Below, one piece after another: positions 60,147-64,000 of a stretch of DNA of 64,000 nt. The notes under the pieces were generated by a model that was given only the letters and a program-made list of their open reading frames with translations, searched no databases and was not told where the DNA came from. The position numbers were made by a program, and so were the translations under genes. Position 1 is the first letter of the stretch, and every line of letters starts with the position of its first letter. Source of the stretch: Megamerina dolium. Its lineage: Eukaryota > Arthropoda > Insecta > Diptera > Megamerinidae. The stretch is from assembly GCA_963854835.1 (NCBI GenBank), contig OY978526.1, forward strand, positions 67,866,765 through 67,930,764, in the 5' to 3' direction.

Positions 60147-60813
60147 GTGCCTGTTTACATTAGATTTCCCATGAACGGTATATCCATGAACGCTGTGTTC
60201 ACATTAGTGCAATTGCGCCGATTTTATTTCAACTAAAATGCTACAGTGGATTTGGAATTTTGGAATAAAGTAGGGCTGTGCAATTAATCGTTTGTTCAGA
60301 AATATTGATTAATCAAAGTATTCCATTAATCAAATATGAAATTAATCGAATTATCATGATTTTGATTATTCAAAATAAAAATTATTCTAAAAAAATTTTC
60401 AAAATATTGATAATATTTCAAATACATATTTCATAAATGAAGAAAAAATAAACATGAAAATGATTGCAATTAATCAAAATTCTTATTAATCGAATAATTT
60501 CAATTTTGATAAATCATCATTTTGATCAAGCGAATTGATTTGTCGAATAATTTGATTGACTTTTTCAACAAACAATTAATCGCACAGCCCTAATATAGAA
60601 CGCTTCTTATTGATGTTATCGCTTCAACGTCTAAAAATTTGTGTGCATAGTTGTCATAATCGAAACACTTTGGACATAGAACATAGGTCGTTGCGCCGAT
60701 TTTTAATTTTGGATTGGATTTTCGGCCAAAACTTCCATTACTTTCTTACTGCCTACTTTTCTACCTATCTCGCTCGCACAGTTGCGTCTGGGCAGGCCAA
60801 TGTGAACAGGCAT
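60147..60813. mobile_element. MITE copy 3 (ATA duplication)
   Basis: The left end GTGCCTGTTTACATTAGATT and the complement of the right end, ATGCCTGTTCACATTGGCCT, match the terminal repeats of copies 1 and 2. ATA flanks both sides (60144-60146 and 60814-60816). Removing the element and one ATA restores CTCCCATACAAAGTCG, found intact in a monomer near 8126, which fixes the boundaries. It is 667 bp with the same AT-rich interior. Confidence 0.82.
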
Positions 60814-60816
60814 ATA

Positions 60817-61060
60817 CAAAGTCGTGAAAAATATAAAAAATTTTGAATCTCCTTAAATTACATACTCTTCCATCTAGCACGACCATATTTGGCATTAAAA
60901 TTATTGGAATAAATAACTTTGCAAGAAATGCATAAGTCATGTCCACTATTTAATGTAGCGTCCATGCAAAGTCCAGAGTTAATTTTGAAGTTGGAATTAA
61001 TTTTATAAAAAGAGGATGAGTATTATAACTATTTAATGTAGTTATAATACTAAGACATTG
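60817..61060. repeat. Continuation of the interrupted satellite-type monomers
   Basis: CAAAGTCGTGAAAAATATAA continues the monomer cut by MITE copy 3. AAGTCATGTCCACTATTTAA followed by TGTAGCGTCCATGCAAAG (near 60940-60975) is a further monomer equivalent to the CCACGCCCAC units at 7.8-8.6 kb. Confidence 0.55.
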
Positions 61061-61689
61061 CTATTGTAAGGTCATTTTAATTAATCAATATTGTATAAAA
61101 GCACTAAACATTATTGAATAGTAATGGCTAACCACATGTAAATGAAATAAAATAATTTATTGACGTAATTTTCAATGTACTAGCTCCATTTATAAATGTA
61201 TGTAGTTATGGTACATGTAAACTTTTATGCTGTTCTACCAGTATCTACATATTATCACCTTTGTTACAAATACTCGTAAGTATATATATATCCGTATCTA
61301 CCTAACTACGATCATTTAGTATCACAGTATTGGATATTTAGATGCTCGTGCAATTAATTACAAAATCAAACATGAAGTTTTCCCAGCTACATAATTGCGA
61401 CATACATACGATATAAGCAAGCGTATGAACATAGAGATACATACATACTTAAAATAACAGTAACACTACCAACAACAACAATGACAGCAATTCCAGCAAT
61501 ATTTTGTAAACATTTAAACGAATGCGATTAACTTCTAGTTTTCCCGCCAAACGATAATCTCATACATAAGAAAAGAGGTTGAAAATCAAAGAATCGTTAC
61601 CGAGGAGGTAACAAAACTCCTGCAACACGATTAAGGACATATGTATATGCAAGTGCAGCAGAAAACATAAAAAGATCAACATTCTAATG

Positions 61690-61745
61690 GTGATGATGAT
61701 GATGATGATGATGCTGCTGCTGCTGCTGCTAATAATGATGATGAC
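61690..61745. repeat. (GAT)n(GCT)n compound microsatellite
   Basis: About nine GAT triplets, six GCT triplets, then AAT and GAT triplets. The Ile/Ser-rich frame on the minus strand is a by-product. Confidence 0.85.
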
Positions 61746-61828
61746 GACATGAATAACAGGAAAAATCATCCATTAGAGTCATGTAGTGTAGTGTGGAGCA
61801 ATAATGCAGTAAATGTTGCAACATGACC

Positions 61829-61855
61829 CACAACAACAACAACAACAACAACAAC
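61829..61855. repeat. (CAA)n microsatellite
   Basis: About eight uninterrupted CAA triplets. Confidence 0.85.
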
Positions 61856-62243
61856 TCTGCAAAGAAAAACATGCAGCCAAGCAACATGCAACAAAATCAC
61901 GCATCAAATTTCGATTTTACTCATAAATCTTTAAATTGGATGATGATGATGATGTTGATGGGAGGACGAGAGAAACATAGAAGAACTATTTCACTGTGAA
62001 GGAATTAAACGAAAGATGGTTGGTTGCTTTTAATATCATTACTACTAGTACAATATATGTATTTGTTGCTATGTATTCTCTTTCATATACGATTTGCGCT
62101 ATTTGTTGTTGTTGTAATACCTCATTAAACAAACGGCACCTGTTGTTGACTATATGTAGCTAGCGTTGGTATAGAATCAAGAAGCCAAAAACTAGAAAGA
62201 AAAAAAATCAAATAAAAAGTAAAACTACAGCGCTATTGCCAAT

Positions 62244-62262
62244 AGTTGTTGTTGTTGTTGTT
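62244..62262. repeat. (GTT)n microsatellite
   Basis: Six GTT/TTG triplets in a row. Confidence 0.75.
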
Positions 62263-62574
62263 CTTCAATTTTCTTGTTATTATTGTTGTTACATTTGTAG
62301 TCGCATTTAAGAAATCGTCATTGTTACTCAGTCATGAGCATTCCATTGAGAATACTCGTAGCAATCATCTATGCAGTTAATTTTTGCTTTGTTTTAGCAC
62401 ATTGTATTTAGACATTAGCTATATTCACATCGATCTTGTTAGTTTGTTAATTCGATAAAATATTTTGTAAATCAGAGATAAATTGAGCGTAAACAACTCA
62501 TATGTAAAACTGGCCTAAAGCAACATCAGTGACGAGTATGAACAACGAACGAATTAACAAACTAACAAGATTGT

Positions 62575-62880
62575 TACTCTCATTACTGTTGTGCGTCTTA
62601 AATTTGGACAGTATTAGAAGGGACCTACTTATTTTAGCCGGTTCCGAACGGCAGAACACTTGTGACATCACTTTTTCTGATCTTTGTCACAGAGTTCTTT
62701 TAGAAGCTTTTTCATGGCAAGTTGTTACTGTCGGAAGAATTGCCAATTGCTTGCCGACAGGTGGGTATCATTCGAAAGAAAAATCTAAGCGATATTAAAT
62801 TTTTTATGCATCAGCCGGGGATTCAACCACGACCTACAGATCAGAAGGCGAACACACTAACCACTGAGCTACGGAACCCA
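62575..62880 (-). mobile_element. tRNA-derived SINE, copy 7, lacking the T-rich end
   Basis: It is very close to copies 1 and 2 from CATTACTGTTGTGCGTCTTA through the tRNA-like head. The minus strand carries TAGCTCAGTGG near 62868 and GGTTGAATCCC near 62828. The tail segment with CCAAAGGGCTCATT and the T-run is absent, so its 3' end is missing. No target duplication was identified. Confidence 0.78.
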
Positions 62881-64000
62881 CGGCATGTGACCCATTTCTC
62901 ATCTCAAATCACCACCTGTTTAAAACATGTACCGATTTCGTTCTGTTCGGACAAGGTTTCGAAGATTGAAATTCAATCGATCATGTTTTTTGCGTCAATT
63001 CGTCTTGTAGGTGGAAGGCCATAGAATCTACACAACCGTAATGAAATGCAGAGTCTATTCGGGCTCGATTGAGTACACCAAGATAAACCATAAATTCCAT
63101 AAATTCCTCGATGGCCTGAAATTCAAATCAGAGTGATCTTCTTTGAAGCGGACAGTCAGACAGGAGCGTACGTAGAGTTCGTAGAAGAAAATTTCTATGG
63201 GCAGAGAGCCTTAATGGCAGCTTGACTATGCTCTGCTATGTCAAGTATAATTTTTTGGTAGAAGTTGTAATTGGAAGAATATCATGGAAAATATTCGATT
63301 AGGAACCACGAGTGTCGGTAATCCTGTTATTCGTATGGTAACATAATAGCACCTTTGCGGACGGAGATCACACTAAACTAATCTCATCAATATTGGTCTT
63401 CCTATTGTCGTGGTTATGTAAACTTGATCATCGATGCCAATACAAGTTTATTCATAAATATAAAATAAAATGAACAAAGTTCCAAAAAATTTCGTTATAT
63501 TATGGCATTGTTGGAAAGAAAAATACTTCTATTATTTATGGAACATGTTCTAATAAGAATCAGATGGCTTCGCAAGACTTTTTTAGCGATATCTGGATCT
63601 ATATTGCGAAAGGCTGAGTCGCTTTCTGGATTGTCCGAATAAAATTGATCTTTCAAAGCACTACCGAAAAAAGTTGAATGATATTAGATCGCAGCTCCAA
63701 GACGGCTAATTGACATCGCTAAGACAGCTGTTACCTAATTTTGCGCGCAAAAACGCGATGAGCAGAGTGGCATGACGCACCGCCGGGCTGTAAAAAAAGT
63801 TAATGTAGGGCTAAGTCTTTAATTTCAGTCCACAAATAGTCAGTAATTATGGTTCTCTAATGCTCACCGAAAATAATGTGTCGAAAATAATGTGTCATTG
63901 ATGCTATCAGCACGAAATTCGCAATAAGTTATCATTTTCTATGGATGCATTAGCTTCTCGGTAATTATGTGTGAGTTTTGCGATCCACAGGTGTGGAAAT
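62881..64000. other. Window end, nothing recognised
   Basis: Slightly less AT-rich sequence (for example CGGACAGTCAGACAGGAGCG near 63150), possibly old transposon sequence. No protein or repeat boundary can be supported. Confidence 0.35.

Larger units (their letters stand above)
61061..62570. other. Noncoding DNA rich in trinucleotide repeats
   Basis: No gene is recognised. Microsatellites cluster at 61690-61745, 61829-61855, about 61938-61952 and 62244-62262. Such CAA/CAG/GAT clusters are common near fly developmental genes and in their UTRs, but no exon can be defined here. Confidence 0.4.

Noticed and set aside
61690..61855. CRISPR-like or structured repeat array
   Set aside because: These are plain trinucleotide microsatellites without spacers, in an animal genome.

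Overview
The window is AT-rich dipteran genomic DNA. It holds intron-containing genes with GT-AG introns, mostly 50-300 bp, and many decayed transposons. Every recognisable protein has a clear higher-fly relative (RpS3, Saf-B, niki, a RabX4-like Rab, PPIL4/CG5808-like, LYRM7-like). The transposon content (rosa/mariner-like, piggyBac-like, a tRNA-derived SINE and arrays built on CCACGCCCAC-type monomers) fits a brachyceran fly, most likely a tephritid fruit fly. The species assignment is inference.

Layout: positions 1-28.8 kb contain no host gene I can support. They hold a LINE scrap (1.56-1.79 kb), a composite mariner/rosa-like transposon (3.83-5.28 kb), two elements with ATACCCT-type inverted ends and internal ~150-bp repeats (7.56-8.84 and 23.49-24.36 kb), several copies of one tRNA-derived SINE (9.4, 11.9, 13.0, 20.5 kb), two tandem arrays in opposite orientation (16.9-18.3 and 20.6-21.6 kb) around a GC-rich structured segment, and a 487-bp transposon deletion derivative (24.6 kb).

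From 28.87 kb the window is gene-dense: PPIL4-like cyclophilin/RRM (+, 28873-30875), LYRM7-like complex III assembly factor (-, 31627-31006), RabX4-like Rab GTPase (+, 32558-33838), the NEK8/9-type kinase niki (+, 37211-46260, 15 exons, introns swollen by insertions), Saf-B (-, 54197-48365, 9 exons) and ribosomal protein RpS3 (+, 56737-57762, 2 exons). All exon models were built by hand from reading-frame continuity and splice sites; the joined lengths are 604, 138, 214, 860, 940 and 245 aa. PPIL4, Saf-B and RpS3 concern RNA, chromatin and translation. The others cover mitochondrial Fe-S delivery, membrane traffic and mitotic or ciliary signalling. They are neighbours, not a pathway.

From 46.8 kb to the end, three copies of one ~0.67-kb MITE with 3-bp target duplications lie between the genes. 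One ends about 200 bp upstream of the RpS3 transcription start motif. A third lies 14 bp from a piggyBac-like remnant with TTAA duplications, both inserted in the same repeat monomer (59.3-61.0 kb). I found no wholly new biological system. The most novel items are the SINE family with a T-rich 3' end, the ATACCCT-ended repeat elements, the GC-rich structured segment at 18.3-18.8 kb, and residue changes in the Rab and LYRM7-like proteins.
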